From NCBI GenBank assembly GCA_029204225.1, contig CM055092.1, positions 11,220,570-11,284,569 of the forward strand: a DNA stretch of 64,000 nt, read 5' to 3'. Numbering within the stretch: position 1 is the stretch's first letter; every line of letters begins with the position of its first letter. A program made the translations under genes and the position numbers. The DNA comes from Diphasiastrum complanatum. Taxonomy: Eukaryota; Streptophyta; Lycopodiopsida; Lycopodiales; Lycopodiaceae. The notes beneath the pieces are model-generated. The model saw nothing but the letters and a program-made list of their open reading frames with translations. It had not been told where the DNA came from and did not search any database. Of this stretch, positions 1 through 11,005 are shown in pieces.

Positions 1-41
1 GAGAGAGAGAGAGAGAGAATAGAATAGAATAGAATAGAATA
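1..41. repeat. GA and GAATA microsatellite
   Basis: The window opens inside a GA dinucleotide run (1-19) that passes into about five GAATA pentanucleotide repeats. It is a simple-sequence repeat cut by the window edge. Confidence 0.9.
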
Positions 42-246
42 TATGAATGTCTATAGAGTGCCCTTGGGCATAGAAGACAAAGAAAAAGTACATCAGAAAG
101 GAGCATTGTCCATGTCGGACTTATTTCTATCAGGTAAAACTAAAAACAGAAATAAACTGGAAATAAAACCAAAGCTTAACCTCCAGCTATGGTGAGGTTA
201 CAAAAGCAATAGCTTAACCGCCAGCTACGTGGAGGAATAAAACTCA

Positions 247-618
247 CTAACTGGGAGAGAAAAACTGTGTGATCTGGTGTGAGGCACATGGTTTAGGGTT
301 GGTGACGAACTCTGGAGGTCGAGGAAGACTCTGGAACTTTGGTCGATGAGCTGGAATGTCAATCTCACTATCCGAAGTATACTCCCTAACTCTTTTCTGA
401 AAGAAAATTGTAATATGTGGCTGGCTGTGGCCAACATCCTGATCATCCGATAGAAGTGAAGATCTCAAAGAGAACATCTCTCGCAAAAGTAAATCAACAC
501 ATCTCGAATCTGGATAGGCAAAGAAGGAACCAAGCGTGAGTGGAGTGTCCCGATAGAGACAGTGGTATCTGCCTCTGATCTCATAGTAAGCAGCGTTTGG
601 CATCCCTTGGTTTCTCAC
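247..618 (-). other. Unrecognised 123-codon open frame
   Basis: This frame encodes a 123-residue protein that I do not recognise. It has no membrane segment and no obvious zinc-binding or catalytic motif; it is moderately rich in Arg, Ser and Pro. It lies immediately before a LINE reverse-transcriptase fragment on the opposite strand, inside a dense transposon nest. It could be a captured fragment, part of a decayed element, or chance. There is no second copy in this window to support selection on the frame. Confidence 0.15.
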
Positions 619-1581
619 AAGAGGTCATTGCTGCTATCATCACATTATATGAGAGAGTTTTGGCCTGATTCCGTGATTGAGATGGATGGTCTTCATATAT
701 TCATAGTACGGTCGGAGTAAAGCTGGGGTGTCCTTTGTCACCCAACCTATTTGCTCTATACATTGACGACCTTGAGCAGATCATTCACGAAGAAGGTGGA
801 GATGATTGTCCTCTAGCAGATATTGTTATCCCTATCCTTCTTTATGCAGATGATGTGGTTCTAGTATCTAGTTCGGCTGCAGGACTTCAGCGACATTTGG
901 ATGCCTTGTATACTTTCTGTCAGATATGGGGGCTGATGGTGAACATTGGTAAGACTAAGGTTATGGTGTTTAACACCAATAGGCAGCATATGAGAGACAC
1001 TATGTTCTATTTTGATGGACAGCTTCTAGAGATAGTGGCGTCTTATACATACTTGGGTGTTCTCTTCTCTGGTCCATTGCTTTTTCTTAGACAAGCTGCA
1101 TTGGCTAGGCTCCGCAAGGGGCGCTCTACTCTTGTTTAGACGGAGAGGTTTTCCTCTACTTATTACGTGCATGACCCGGATACACGCTGTCGCCTCTTTT
1201 TTCTTCGACTCTTTCTCCAATTGCACGGTATTCAGCAGAGACATGGTGCCGAGGCCTATCTAGAGACACATGGAGTGACATCTCTCGCGTTTGCAGATTC
1301 ACATGCTTAGCCGGATGATTCGGGCCAGGCTAAGTCTTCATGGTTTCAGTATGCTTCGGACTTTCTACATAGCTGGGCATTATCTATGTCTGACCTCCCA
1401 AATGGGACTCATGCATTCATTTGCTAACAGATCTACAGAGCATACATACATACTGTTTGGTCTCACCTGGATCCATCACGGGTTAAGCGTCAGTTCTACC
1501 GCATTCACTTTCTTCACCTGGATGCTTCAGGGCTTCCCGTCAGACCGAGTTATCTCTCTCAGACGCTATGTTTTGGCCTAG
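610..1581 (+). pseudogene. LINE reverse-transcriptase remnant
   Basis: This is a fragment of a non-LTR retrotransposon reverse transcriptase. The stretch 723-1139 reads as an open frame with the block GVKLGCPLSPNLFALYIDDL, then LLYADDVVLVS, which contains the YADD catalytic box, then the conserved NIGKTKVMVF block. Upstream, from about 610, the match to the LINE fingers region (LYERVL and following) is broken by stops. Downstream, 1140-1581 looks like the LINE 3' part in shifted frames. The endonuclease, most of the fingers domain and any poly(A) tail are missing. The same family recurs at 16163-16870 and 54626-55070. YADD and the GCPLSP block make the class assignment firm; the outer limits are approximate. 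Confidence 0.85.
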
Positions 1582-1729
1582 AGAGAGAGAGAAGAGCAAG
1601 GCGAGTTGGTGGGACGTGGAAAGTATACATACATTGATGCCAGAAAAGGTCATGCGAATTTGAAAATATAGTAGGATATATTAATAGTTTTTATGGTTTT
1701 CCTAGTTTAAATAAATTGTATTTTTGAAG

Positions 1730-2100
1730 AGCGTAACAATGTTGCTTCATCTCTTCCTTTTCTGCCTCAGTTTGAGGAGATTGTTCCTTTGGCAGCTTCA
1801 AACCTGGGTCGATTGGAAATAGACTTGGTTTGCAGTTAGCCATTCCATAACTTTTCAGCATGTTGGTAAGATATCTCTGTTGGGTGACAGTTGGCTGGGT
1901 CAAATTCGGAAAATTTCGATTTCGAGACAATAGTGGGCTGGACCAATATCAGTCATTTTGTACTCCTTGGCCAGCATGCATTTGGTGTCCTTCATCAAAT
2001 TCAGATCGTGTTGTCCGAATCTGGGAACGACATGGAATATTCTAGAATATGGCAAGAGGCTTTTGCAATAAGACCAAACAGTACATAAATACAGTAGAGA
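1730..2100 (-). pseudogene. Ty1/copia reverse-transcriptase remnant
   Basis: Read on the - strand, two overlapping frames carry the second half of a copia reverse transcriptase. First come EYKMTDIGPAHYCLEIEI and then QQRYLTNMLKSYGMANCKP. These correspond to the family's 'EFEMKDLG..HYCLGVEV' and 'KYAQKLLKKFNM..SKPISTP' stretch, which can be compared with the intact copia element in this window. The frame breaks once near 1920, and both the YVDD box and RNase H are missing. It is an old, truncated copy. Confidence 0.75.
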
Positions 2101-2158
2101 GTCGGAAGTATTAGAAACAGGCGACCAGTTGGCATCCTGCGTGTGTGAGTCCAACATT

Positions 2159-2163
2159 GGGCC
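2159..2163. repeat. Target-site duplication GGGCC (left)
   Basis: The 5 bp GGGCC directly precede the left LTR of the degenerate gypsy element. They recur directly after the right LTR at 14665-14669, as expected for an integrase-made 5-bp duplication. Confidence 0.85.
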
Positions 2164-2606
2164 AGTTATGGACTCGGCTCATTACATTCGCCGCGTCCAT
2201 TTACATTTACTTTACTTTATGCATAAGCAGGCCTTGGGCCCTTTTCTATTCATTAGTGACACTTAGACTATATGGTTGGCCTTTGGCCTTATTATTCATT
2301 ATTAAGCCATTTGGACATATTACTGGAGAGTGGGGGCCTTCTTGGAGGGCGCACTATTTTCCCTCCCAGTTGGGCCCCAGCCACCGGAAGCTTCCTTTTA
2401 GGGCTTCCTCTTGGCTATAAGTAGGGAAACTGTGCCATTTGTTATTCAGCTGATGATATTGATCTCTCTCTTTAAACTCCTTAATCTCTCTCTTTCCTGC
2501 TTTCTAGGGTTAAGTCTTGCTTATGTGCTGCTTTCATAGCTTAAGTCTTGCTTATGTGATGCTTTCATAGCTTAGCTCTAGATCAACTGTGGCTCTATTC
2601 GTAACT
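2164..2606 (+). repeat. Left LTR of degenerate gypsy
   Basis: This 443-bp LTR matches 14244-14664, apart from a 22-bp segment near 2471-2492 present only here and scattered substitutions. The ends read AGTTA and TAACT, a short inverted repeat, instead of the usual TG and CA. A TATA-like box (TATAA, 2416-2420) lies in a GC-richer stretch and is a plausible promoter for the element. Confidence 0.9.
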
Positions 2607-2618
2607 TGGTATCAGAGC
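2607..2618 (+). other. Primer-binding site (initiator Met tRNA)
   Basis: TGGTATCAGAGC directly follows the left LTR. It is the standard plant primer-binding site complementary to the 3' end of initiator methionine tRNA. Confidence 0.92.
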
Positions 2619-3283
2619 ACTTTCCTAATTGCTGAATTTTAGATCTGATTTTTTGATTGGGTGCCCATTTTCCTTGCTGAGGGCTTTCGTCTCTTTGCTT
2701 CAGCAACATTCAGCACAGTTTGGAGAAGGACCAGCTCCTGTCAAAGCATTTTCCTTGGCGGAGCTTTAGCAGATAGTTAGCGGAAGTACTTCCGCTAAAT
2801 TTGGCGGCCGGAATTTTTTTTTTTTTTGAGCAGATTATTTCCGGCGCCCAAGTTCCAACCCTCTATCATCCATTTCCAGCTTGTTTGCAGGCTCTCCAAC
2901 GCCCAATTCCCTCATCTCTTTCATTCGTTCCTCCTCCCATTTTCAGCCCTCTCACTTTTGTTTGCAGGCTGTCCAGCCGCTTCATACTTGTCACTTTCGT
3001 CCGTTTTTGTCTCCGTTTGCAGCCACTTTTCACACCTAATTTGCAGGCTGTCCATTGCCCATCCTTAACCAAATTTCACGAAATTCCAACTCCGTTTGAT
3101 ACTCCAATTTGTCACTTGCCTCCTGGCTGTCCAGCGCAGTTTTACAGCCTTCATTTTCACTTTTTTCATTTGCTGATTGCCGTCCTTTTTTTAGTTGTGA
3201 TAATAGTGGTTTTAATAGACTAATTTGGGGTGACGACAAGAGTCCACTCTCTCAAGTTTTTGTCTATTCCTTCCACTATCATT
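2619..3283 (+). other. Untranslated leader of degenerate gypsy
   Basis: About 665 bp lie between the primer-binding site and the gag start. The stretch is pyrimidine-rich, with a poly(T) run at 2815-2827. I see no gene; short open frames here are not supported by any family match. Confidence 0.6.
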
Positions 3284-4255
3284 ATGGCACATTCACCTAC
3301 CCCGAGTGAGACTACTCAAGAAACCTTATCCGATCAGTTTCGTCGCATGGATGAGACCCTTTCTGGCCTCGTTCTTCGCTTCGATAGCGTTATGACAAGC
3401 TTTGCTACTATGCAGTCACAGATTGCTAGTCAGTGTGGTGGTGGACCGTTCATTCCACCTAACCCACCTCCTGGTTTCTTTTCACGTCCCCCACTTCCTG
3501 AGCCACACTTTGTTCGAGACTTTCGTGATAGGCTACAGCTTGCTACCTATTCCGGTTCCTCTGACGGGAACTTATTAGAGAATTGGTTTGCTAAGCTTGA
3601 CACATATTTTCAGATCTACCCTTAGACTGATCCTCAAAAGATCCAGTTGGCTGCTTTACATTTAGATGGACGCGCCGCCACGTGGTGGCGAGTTTATAAA
3701 GCTGATCCTAATCGGGAAGGGCTCCATGTATGGCATACTTTTCACTGTGGCCTCCGTCATGCTATGATTGATCCTCAGTGGCTCGACCGCCAATGTGATA
3801 CATTCCGTAGTCTCACTCAGACCAGTGATCTTGCTTCTTATACAGATCAGTTTATGGAGCTTTCTTATCTTTTCACAGATCTACAGCCCACTGAGCTTAT
3901 TTCTCGTTTCATTGCTGGGCTTCGTGGTGCTTTACGTTATGATGTTTCTTCCTTCCGTCCTCCCACACTTGTTGAGGCGATGTCTCTTGCCAGTACTTTA
4001 CAGCATAAGTAGTCTGACACCGTTCCTTCCCGCTTCTCCCGACCACGTCCTTCTGCTTCATCTTTTCCCGCTACGTCTACCCCTACACCTGCCCCTTCTG
4101 TTCCAGCTCTCTCCATTGTCCCTTCGTCTCCGACTCCTCGACCTGCTTTTGTACGACGTTACACGTCTGCAGAGTTCGCTGACCTTCAGCAGAAGCGTCT
4201 TTGCTTTCGTTTTAAGAGTCCTGACCATTTTACCCGTGATTGCCGTCAGCCTCTC
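3284..4255 (+). pseudogene. gag of degenerate gypsy, interrupted
   Basis: This is the capsid/nucleocapsid part of a Ty3/gypsy polyprotein. From ATG 3284 the frame holds the capsid-like Retrotrans_gag region, including the family's 'AALHLDGRAATWWR' block. It is followed by a Ser/Pro-rich linker and a CCHC knuckle-like end (CFRFKSPDHFTRDC) whose second Cys is Phe. Two in-frame stops break it: TAG at 3623-3625 and TAG at 4010-4012. The frame stays open up to base 4255, where the younger gypsy has inserted. Skipping that insertion and one copy of its duplication, the same frame continues at 11006, so gag and pol were once one reading frame. Confidence 0.88.
4251..4255. repeat. Target-site duplication CTCTC (left)
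   Basis: CTCTC precedes the nested gypsy at 4256 and recurs at 11001-11005 just after its other end. This fixes both boundaries of the insertion. Confidence 0.92.
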
Positions 4256-4595
4256 TGTAATAGATCCTAACACCACAGTAGGGCAAACACTAATTGATCC
4301 ACCCAACCTTGCCTACTCCCTGATATAGAGTAAGCCCCTCCTAGCCCAGTGTGAGGACTGGTAGCATGCTACTGCCAAGTGTCGGCCACGTGGCACTGAC
4401 GTGGCCGACTGCACGTCGGGACCCAACTGGGGGCCCTATCCTGCTGACAGGGTCCCTAGGCTGTGTTAGGCCCGCCATGGCTATGGACCGTGCTGGGGCA
4501 CACTACTCACACTGTCTTGCCCTGTTGGTCATGTACGCTGGACACGACCCTGACTGTGGTATCTGACCTATCTGTGTTCTCTAGGGTTCGGCCCC
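4256..4595 (-). repeat. Extra partial LTR copy, tandem with 3' LTR
   Basis: This stretch repeats the neighbouring LTR with a 335-bp period (4261-4595 against 4596-4930), apparently without differences. It keeps the outer terminus TGTAATAG next to the duplication CTCTC but lacks the last roughly 20 bp at the other end (the GTTACGAGCTCGTAACA part). The left end of the element therefore carries nearly two LTRs in tandem. Confidence 0.92.
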
Positions 4596-4948
4596 TAGAT
4601 CCTAACACCACAGTAGGGCAAACACTAATTGATCCACCCAACCTTGCCTACTCCCTGATATAGAGTAAGCCCCTCCTAGCCCAGTGTGAGGACTGGTAGC
4701 ATGCTACTGCCAAGTGTCGGCCACGTGGCACTGACGTGGCCGACTGCACGTCGGGACCCAACTGGGGGCCCTATCCTGCTGACAGGGTCCCTAGGCTGTG
4801 TTAGGCCCGCCATGGCTATGGACCGTGCTGGGGCACACTACTCACACTGTCTTGCCCTGTTGGTCATGTACGCTGGACACGACCCTGACTGTGGTATCTG
4901 ACCTATCTGTGTTCTCTAGGGTTCGGCACTGGTTACGAGCTCGTAACA
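4596..4948 (-). repeat. 3' LTR of young chromovirus
   Basis: This copy adjoins the polypurine tract and ends in CGTAACA, which is TGTTACG in the element's own direction. It lacks only the first five bases (TGTAA) because of the tandem junction. It matches 10643-11000 almost exactly. Confidence 0.92.
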
Positions 4949-4961
4949 CTCCCTCCCCCTT
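4949..4961 (-). other. Polypurine tract
   Basis: On the - strand this reads AAGGGGGAGGGAG directly before the 3' LTR. It is the typical primer for plus-strand DNA synthesis and overlaps the gag-pol stop codon. Confidence 0.9.
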
Positions 4962-7900
4962 AAGAACCGTCTTGGTCCTCTAAGACAAAGTCTGGAAAAA
5001 TCTTGCGAAGGACGCTGCCTCTTTCCCAAGTGGCATTCTCAACAGGCTGATCATTCCACTTAACCAGATATTCTCGGTATAGAGTTTGACGAGTCTGCGT
5101 CTCTCTACTATCAAGAATCTCCTCTGGTTCATGTGGAGGTTGCTGAGGATCCAATGGGAGAACTAGAACACTGTCCCCTACCAGATTATCTGATCTGGTT
5201 AAGGCTTTTCGTAACTGACTTACATGAAAAACTGGAAAAACCTTACTGCATTGTGGGAGTTCTAGTTCATAGGTGACCTCGCCTAGTCTCCTACTGATGG
5301 TAAAGGGACCACAATACCTTGGAGACAACTTAGCACACACTCCTGATTTGAGGGTTTTAGAGTCAACTGGGACTCTCAAGTAGACTTTCTCACCAGTGGA
5401 GAACTGCACATCCCGTCTGTGTGGATCTGCATAATGCCTGGCTCGATCCTGGGATTGTCTAATGCTACGCTTAGCATGTTCTATCATCTGGTTTAGGTCT
5501 TCTAAAAAGTTTCTGGCTGCTTCAACTTTTTCTTGTTTAAACCCTACAGCTGTGGGTGAGCGTGGCTGAAAACCGTACATCAGCATAAATGGGCTGTATC
5601 CCGTAGCTGAATGTTTGGTACTGTTGTAAGCAAACTCTAATATTGAGAGATACTCCTCCCAATTAGTCTGCCTCTTGCTGACGTATGCACGAAGCATATC
5701 CTCCAGCACTTGATTTACCCTTTCTGTTTGACCGTCCGTCTGTGGATGGTCAGTGGTACTCATATTAAGTTTAGTATGGAGATGATGGAATACTGCCTTC
5801 CAAAAATTTCCAGTAAACTTACTGTCCCGGTCGCTGACTATGCCGGAAGGTAGACCGTACAATTTAAATAGCCCGTCTACAAACAACCTCGCTAACTCTG
5901 GAGCTCTAACGGTTGTTTTGGTCGGAATAAAATGAGCCATTTTGGTCAGACGGTCAACTGTGACCCATATAGCGTCATTACCCTTTTGGGTTTTAGGCAG
6001 GCCTACTATAAAATCCATGGAGATACTCTCCCATTTACCAGCTGGTATTTCTAAGGGATGCAACAACCCTCCTGCCTTTAAACGCTCTGCTTTATTTACT
6101 TGACATTTCTGGCAACTGGTTACATACTGGTGGACGTCCTTTTTCATACTGGGCCAGAAAAATTGCCTACGAAGAAGCTCATAGGTCTTCTGTATGCCTG
6201 GGTGTCCCGCGCTAGGATTGTCATGACATTCATATAGGACCTGCTGCCTATAATCCTCTGAATTGGGGACACATACTCTATCTCTATAGAGCAAGTACTC
6301 ATCTTGAATGGAATACTGTTTCCATTTGAATCCTTGAGTCAACTGACCCTCAACCACAGGGGTTTGCTTGGGTAATACAGGCTCAGAATCCTCAACGTCA
6401 TCTGACGACGTATACTCGGACTCATCATCATCCTCAACGGAAGCTGCCGTATTCTTGGATGAACTGGCACCAGCCCCGGGAACTGGTTCTGGAGTCTGTA
6501 ACTGTCTGTTCTGGACTGAGTTCCAGATAATAGAGAAGAATGCATCATGCTGGCATTTCCCTCTCAAGGACTTGAGTAACTCATTACGAATCTGAGTAAA
6601 ACTCAGCTCGTTTATCATAGGCATTCTGCTAAGGGCATCTGCTACTGTATTGAATTTTCCACGCCTATATCTGATAGACATGTCAAACTCTTGCATCAAC
6701 TCTGCCCAACGAGCTTTCCGACCTCTAAGCTCAGGTTGATTGCAAAGGTATCTGAGACTCTCATGGTCTGTCAGGACCTCAAAGTTGGCACCATACAAAT
6801 AATGCCTCCAAGTCTTAAGGGCATGGACTATAGAAAAGAGTTCCTTTTCATAGGCACTGTACCTAGTCTGAGCTGGCTCGAGTTTTTTACTCTCGAACGC
6901 AACTGGTCGTCCACCCTGAGTTAGCACAGCGCCTACTGCAAAGTCGCTAGCATCTGTTTCGACCACAAATGGCTGATTGGGGTCGACGACTTTTAAGACT
7001 GGTGCTGTAGCTAAGGCTGTTTTGAGAGCATCAAAGCTCTCTTGTTGTGCAGACTCCCAAATGAACTCCTTTCCCTTCCCCTTAAGAAGATTTGTCATAG
7101 GGACTGCTATCTGAGCATATTCCTTGACAAATCGTCTGTAATATCCCGCGAGACCAAGAAAGATTTGAAGTTCCAAAATATTCTGAGGTCTCAGCCAACT
7201 GAGTATGGCTTTAACCTTATTTGGGTCCATCTTAATCCCATCTGAAGAGATAATGTGACCCAAATATGCTACTTCTTCAACGAAGAATTCACACTTGGAT
7301 TGTTTAGCATAAAGCTTATGCTTTCTGAGCAGTCGAAACACCTTTCTGAGGTGTTTTAGATGCTCCTTCCTGGTTTTGCTGTAAACGAGGATGTCATCTA
7401 AAAATACGACTACAAATTTACCCAAGTATGGTCTGAGGACACTGTTCATCAAGGTCATAAAGGTAGCTGGAGCATTTGTGAGCCCAAATGGCATCACCTT
7501 AAACTCATAATGACCGTGACGAGTCCTAAAAGCTGTTTTCGAGACATCTTCCGATTTTATACGGACTTGATGATATCCCGATCTGAGGTCTATTTTACTG
7601 AAAAACTTAGCCCCGTCGAGTTGATCAAACAACTCGTCTGCCCGAGGCATAGGGTATTTATTCTTAATTGTGACTTTATTGAGGGCTCTGTAATCTACGC
7701 AAAGACGCATAGACCCCTCTTTCTTTTTCACCAATAGGACTGGTGAGGCCCATGGTGAACTACTGGTCTGAATTTGGCCTTTCCCAAGATAGTCTGTTAA
7801 CTGCCTAGTTATTTCTTCATCCTCTGTTCGGCTGACCCGATACGGAGGTTTAGAAACAGGTGCTGTACCTGGTACTAGGTTTATTACATGATCTACCTCT

Positions 7901-9747
7901 CTGCTAGGTGGTAAACCATGTGGCAAATCTTCAGGAAAAACATCTTTAAATTTAGACAATAAAGTTTCTAATTTACTGAATTTCTGCTGAATAGAACTGG
8001 AAATAGAAACTTCAGGAATAAACTGAAAGTCACATAAGAATACCTGATGGTCTTCGTCTCCGATTAGCTGACAGAGCTCTGAACTGCAGACCATAGGGCT
8101 GTTGGGAACATCATGCTCCCCATGCAACTGGATCTCTCGGCCTTTATACTGAAAGCTGAGGGTGTTCTCCTGATAGTTTCTGTGGAGGGAAGGTCCTAAA
8201 CTGTAGAGCCAATCTCTCCCGAGAACAATGTCTGTTCGATCCAGGTGCATTATCTGAAAGTTTATTTGATCTTGGTACCCCTGAATACCAAGATTTAACT
8301 TACTTACCATAGTTTCCCATATTTTTTTATCTTCACCCTTAGCTAATGAAACTATGTACCTATGCTGACTAGGTACTTCTGGTAGTTTAAGCTTTTTAAC
8401 CAGGGTGTGGTTGATGAAATTATGGGTTGCCCCATCATCAACCATGACTCTTACTGACTGGTTACCAACTTTCCCATGCATACGTACTAGGTCATGCGGC
8501 CCAAAGCTGAAGGGTCTCGCTAGCATTGCAGAGGTCAGCTGGCAACAGTGTTCATGATCTTCATGATACACTTTGATCTCGGAAGCTGCCGAGTCACTGG
8601 GGAAACATACAGTCTGAACAAGATGAACTTGTTTTTTATCTTTCTTATCTTTTTTAGTGAAAGGCCCCTTGGGACACTGTCTGACTGTGTGTCCCTTGCC
8701 CATACACACAAAGCACAAACGTGCTTGTTTGGCTTTCTCAAAATCATCTGGTTTTAAGGGCTGTATGTGTGAAGGGCGTTTCTGAGGAGCTTCACCTTTA
8801 AATTTATCTTCTTTCTTTCTTTTTAAAAATTTCTTTTTAAATTGAAAGTCTTTCTGAGGAAGCTGCTCAGAAAGTGGTTGCTGTCTCGCTCTCTTCCTAC
8901 CCACTGAATCATCATAGATTTGAGCATATCTGAGAGCTTGCTCAAGGGTAGTAGGCGAGTTTCTCTGGACCTCTACTTTATATTCATCTTTGAGGCCACG
9001 GACAAATCCCCTGATTTTTTGATAGTCATCCATATTTTTAATCTTTAAAATTGCCTCTCGATACTGCGAGATATATTGGATGAGGGACTTGTCCATTACT
9101 GTTCTTTCCCAGGCTTCCCAGGCTCTATCAAGTTCATTCTCTGGTAGAAATTCTCTTAGGAAAGCTTCTTCAAAAGCTTTCCATGACCGGGGAGTCTGCC
9201 CAGTCTCCTGGAGATTTAACCACCACTTATAGGCCATAGGCCCTAAAGAAAGACTGGCCTCAATTGCTTGCAAATGGTCAGGGGTCTGTTTAAGAGCATG
9301 AATGTTCTTCCATTTGCTGAGGAAGGTTTGTAGAATATCTGAATTTCTATCCTTCTCTTCCCCATTAAAAGTAGGAGGCTTTAAATCTTTAAAAACACTG
9401 GGGTGAGACCGTAAAGTCTCACCCGAAACTGATGGAAGTGGAGAAGGGGATAACTGAGAAGTGGAGGGAAGGCTTCCTTTCGCGGAGCTCAAAATCAAGT
9501 TTTTGAGTTCAGCGAACGAGTCGTCCACACTGGACTTGAAATTGGCTAATGCTAGCTTCAGTTCATCCACTTCTGTTACCAATTGGAGGAACTGCTCCTT
9601 GGTAACCAGTTCGTCGAGTTCTTCGGCGAACTGTTCCTGTTCTTCTACTTCCATGGGTTCCTTCCCTTTTCTGTAAGCCAAGGCTTCTGTTTCAAGTTCG
9701 TCGAAGCCTCTCTCCTGGGGTTGATCAGGTCCCTGAGGAGTGGTCAT
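4960..9747 (-). CDS. Chromovirus gag-pol polyprotein, intact
   Basis: A 1595-residue polyprotein that makes the capsid, copies the element RNA and integrates the DNA. In order: capsid-type gag (about 85-270); a lysine-rich stretch; a CCHC knuckle [14 protein letters not shown] (about 343); a protease with DDGATHNFI (about 435), where most relatives have D-S/T-G; reverse transcriptase with FLDDILVYS (about 780); RNase H starting ETDASD (about 930); the integrase HHCC finger (about 1190-1215); and the integrase catalytic Asp, Asp and Glu in MDFIVG, SDRDSKF and DGQTERVNQ (about 1243, 1307, 1340). The C-terminal chromodomain (about 1545-1590) carries [20 protein letters not shown] 9747 is the first Met of the open frame after the leader. 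The single uninterrupted frame, the near-identical LTRs and the complete domain set suggest recent activity. Confidence 0.96.
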   Translation of the reverse strand: MTTPQGPDQPQERGFDELETEALAYRKGKEPMEVEEQEQFAEELDELVTKEQFLQLVTEVDELKLALANFKSSVDDSFAELKNLILSSAKGSLPSTSQLSPSPLPSVSGETLRSHPSVFKDLKPPTFNGEEKDRNSDILQTFLSKWKNIHALKQTPDHLQAIEASLSLGPMAYKWWLNLQETGQTPRSWKAFEEAFLREFLPENELDRAWEAWERTVMDKSLIQYISQYREAILKIKNMDDYQKIRGFVRGLKDEYKVEVQRNSPTTLEQALRYAQIYDDSVGRKRARQQPLSEQLPQKDFQFKKKFLKRKKEDKFKGEAPQKRPSHIQPLKPDDFEKAKQARLCFVCMGKGHTVRQCPKGPFTKKDKKDKKQVHLVQTVCFPSDSAASEIKVYHEDHEHCCQLTSAMLARPFSFGPHDLVRMHGKVGNQSVRVMVDDGATHNFINHTLVKKLKLPEVPSQHRYIVSLAKGEDKKIWETMVSKLNLGIQGYQDQINFQIMHLDRTDIVLGRDWLYSLGPSLHRNYQENTLSFQYKGREIQLHGEHDVPNSPMVCSSELCQLIGDEDHQVFLCDFQFIPEVSISSSIQQKFSKLETLLSKFKDVFPEDLPHGLPPSREVDHVINLVPGTAPVSKPPYRVSRTEDEEITRQLTDYLGKGQIQTSSSPWASPVLLVKKKEGSMRLCVDYRALNKVTIKNKYPMPRADELFDQLDGAKFFSKIDLRSGYHQVRIKSEDVSKTAFRTRHGHYEFKVMPFGLTNAPATFMTLMNSVLRPYLGKFVVVFLDDILVYSKTRKEHLKHLRKVFRLLRKHKLYAKQSKCEFFVEEVAYLGHIISSDGIKMDPNKVKAILSWLRPQNILELQIFLGLAGYYRRFVKEYAQIAVPMTNLLKGKGKEFIWESAQQESFDALKTALATAPVLKVVDPNQPFVVETDASDFAVGAVLTQGGRPVAFESKKLEPAQTRYSAYEKELFSIVHALKTWRHYLYGANFEVLTDHESLRYLCNQPELRGRKARWAELMQEFDMSIRYRRGKFNTVADALSRMPMINELSFTQIRNELLKSLRGKCQHDAFFSIIWNSVQNRQLQTPEPVPGAGASSSKNTAASVEDDDESEYTSSDDVEDSEPVLPKQTPVVEGQLTQGFKWKQYSIQDEYLLYRDRVCVPNSEDYRQQVLYECHDNPSAGHPGIQKTYELLRRQFFWPSMKKDVHQYVTSCQKCQVNKAERLKAGGLLHPLEIPAGKWESISMDFIVGLPKTQKGNDAIWVTVDRLTKMAHFIPTKTTVRAPELARLFVDGLFKLYGLPSGIVSDRDSKFTGNFWKAVFHHLHTKLNMSTTDHPQTDGQTERVNQVLEDMLRAYVSKRQTNWEEYLSILEFAYNSTKHSATGYSPFMLMYGFQPRSPTAVGFKQEKVEAARNFLEDLNQMIEHAKRSIRQSQDRARHYADPHRRDVQFSTGEKVYLRVPVDSKTLKSGVCAKLSPRYCGPFTISRRLGEVTYELELPQCSKVFPVFHVSQLRKALTRSDNLVGDSVLVLPLDPQQPPHEPEEILDSRETQTRQTLYREYLVKWNDQPVENATWERGSVLRKIFPDFVLEDQDGS

Positions 9748-10628
9748 CTTCGAAACTGAAAGAGAGCTACCTTAACTTCTGAAGGAAAAAAGTCTAAAAG
9801 ACTAATTTACAACTGTACAAGGGAAAGGAAAGATGACTTAGCTGTTTCTGAGGACTGTACTTCCAAAGAGATTATGAAGAGGAACCCTTTCAGCTCCTTT
9901 CCCCAAGATTTCAGACCTGCTGTCCCGGAAAATGCCAGTTTGAAGCTTCAAAACGGTGCCAAATTTCCCGGTTCTTGAGTTGAGTAGCTGACTGATCTGA
10001 TTTGAGGTGTGGGGCTCCAACAAACCGAGTAAAAACCGGAAGTTTACAAAAAGAAATCCGGAATTTTTGAAGTCCCTGCCCTCGCTGGTTGGTCAGCAAC
10101 CTGTCTGGCCCGATTTGTCCAATTTACAGCTCTGAAATCACCTTGATTCTCTGATTTACTCTCAGCCTGTAGGTCGCTGGTCTGTAGCAAGCAAGTCTGA
10201 AACTCAGACTCCTGAAAAACTTCTGATAAACAGGGTTAAATTCTGAGATTTCTACCCTACTGTCCAGCGCTGGCCCTGCTACAATATTTCAGATCAGAAC
10301 TCCTTCTAATCTACTCAGAACTTCATACGAAACTCAGATTTGAGGGCTGACTATACAGCGATGGACCTGCTCTTCCCTTCCTCTTGAATTTCCGCACAGA
10401 TCATAGTGATCTACACTCGAAAATCAGAGAGGGAAACTGATTTTTCAGCGCTGAAGCTATTGTAAAAGATATGCTTCCAAACTACTGAGAAATCCAGCAA
10501 ATTGGAGGATTAGAAAGCTGATCCTACAGCGATTTTCCTCCTCTATTCTTTTCTGAGAATCTCCCAGATCTTTCCTATCTTCTGATAGCTTTCTCTACTG
10601 TTGCTCCTGAACTCCCTAGGATGGAGAT
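9748..10628 (-). other. Leader of young chromovirus
   Basis: About 880 bp lie between the primer-binding site and the gag start, with no supported gene. Motifs such as TACAGCG and CTGAAATC recur loosely, but I see no regular array. It presumably holds the packaging and translation-start signals. Confidence 0.6.
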
Positions 10629-10641
10629 GGCTCTGATACCA
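10629..10641 (-). other. Primer-binding site of young chromovirus
   Basis: On the - strand this reads TGGTATCAGAGCC, complementary to the 3' end of initiator methionine tRNA. It lies one base from the LTR. Confidence 0.93.
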
Positions 10642-10642
10642 G

Positions 10643-11000
10643 TGTAATAGATCCTAACACCACAGTAGGGCAAACAGTAATTGATCCACCCAACCTTGCC
10701 TACTCCCTGATATAGAGTAAGCCCCTCCTAGCCCAGTGTGAGGACTGGTAGCATGCTACTGCCAAGTGTCGGCCACGTGGCACTGACGTGGCCGACTGCA
10801 CGTCGGGACCCAACTGGGGGCCCTATCCTGCTGACAGGGTCCCTAGGCTGTGTTAGGCCCGCCATGGCTATGGACCGTGCTGGGGCACACTACTCACACT
10901 GTCTTGCCCTGTTGGTCATGTACGCTGGACACGACCCTGACTGTGGTATCTGACCTATCTGTGTTCTCTAGGGTTCGGCACTGGTTACGAGCTCGTAACA
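10643..11000 (-). repeat. 5' LTR of young chromovirus
   Basis: This complete 358-bp LTR runs from TGTAATAG to CGTAACA on the + strand, so in the element's direction it starts TGTTACG and ends TTACA. It is followed on the + strand by the CTCTC target duplication. Confidence 0.94.
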
Positions 11001-11005
11001 CTCTC

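Larger units (their letters stand above)
4256..11000 (-). mobile_element. Young intact chromovirus (Ty3/gypsy) element
   Basis: This - strand LTR retrotransposon is inserted in the gag-pol of an older gypsy. Read in its own direction the order is: 5' LTR (11000-10643), PBS (10641-10629), leader, one open gag-pol of 1595 codons (9747-4960), polypurine tract, and 3' LTR (4948-4596) followed by an extra partial LTR copy (4595-4256). The LTRs differ by only about one base, at the T/G difference near 4631 and 10677. The coding region is uninterrupted and the duplication CTCTC is perfect. All this points to a recent and perhaps still competent insertion. Confidence 0.95.

Noticed and set aside
4351-4983. 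71-codon open frames present three times (4351, 4686, 10738)
   Set aside because: They are the same stretch of LTR sequence in three copies, antisense to the element; no coding support.
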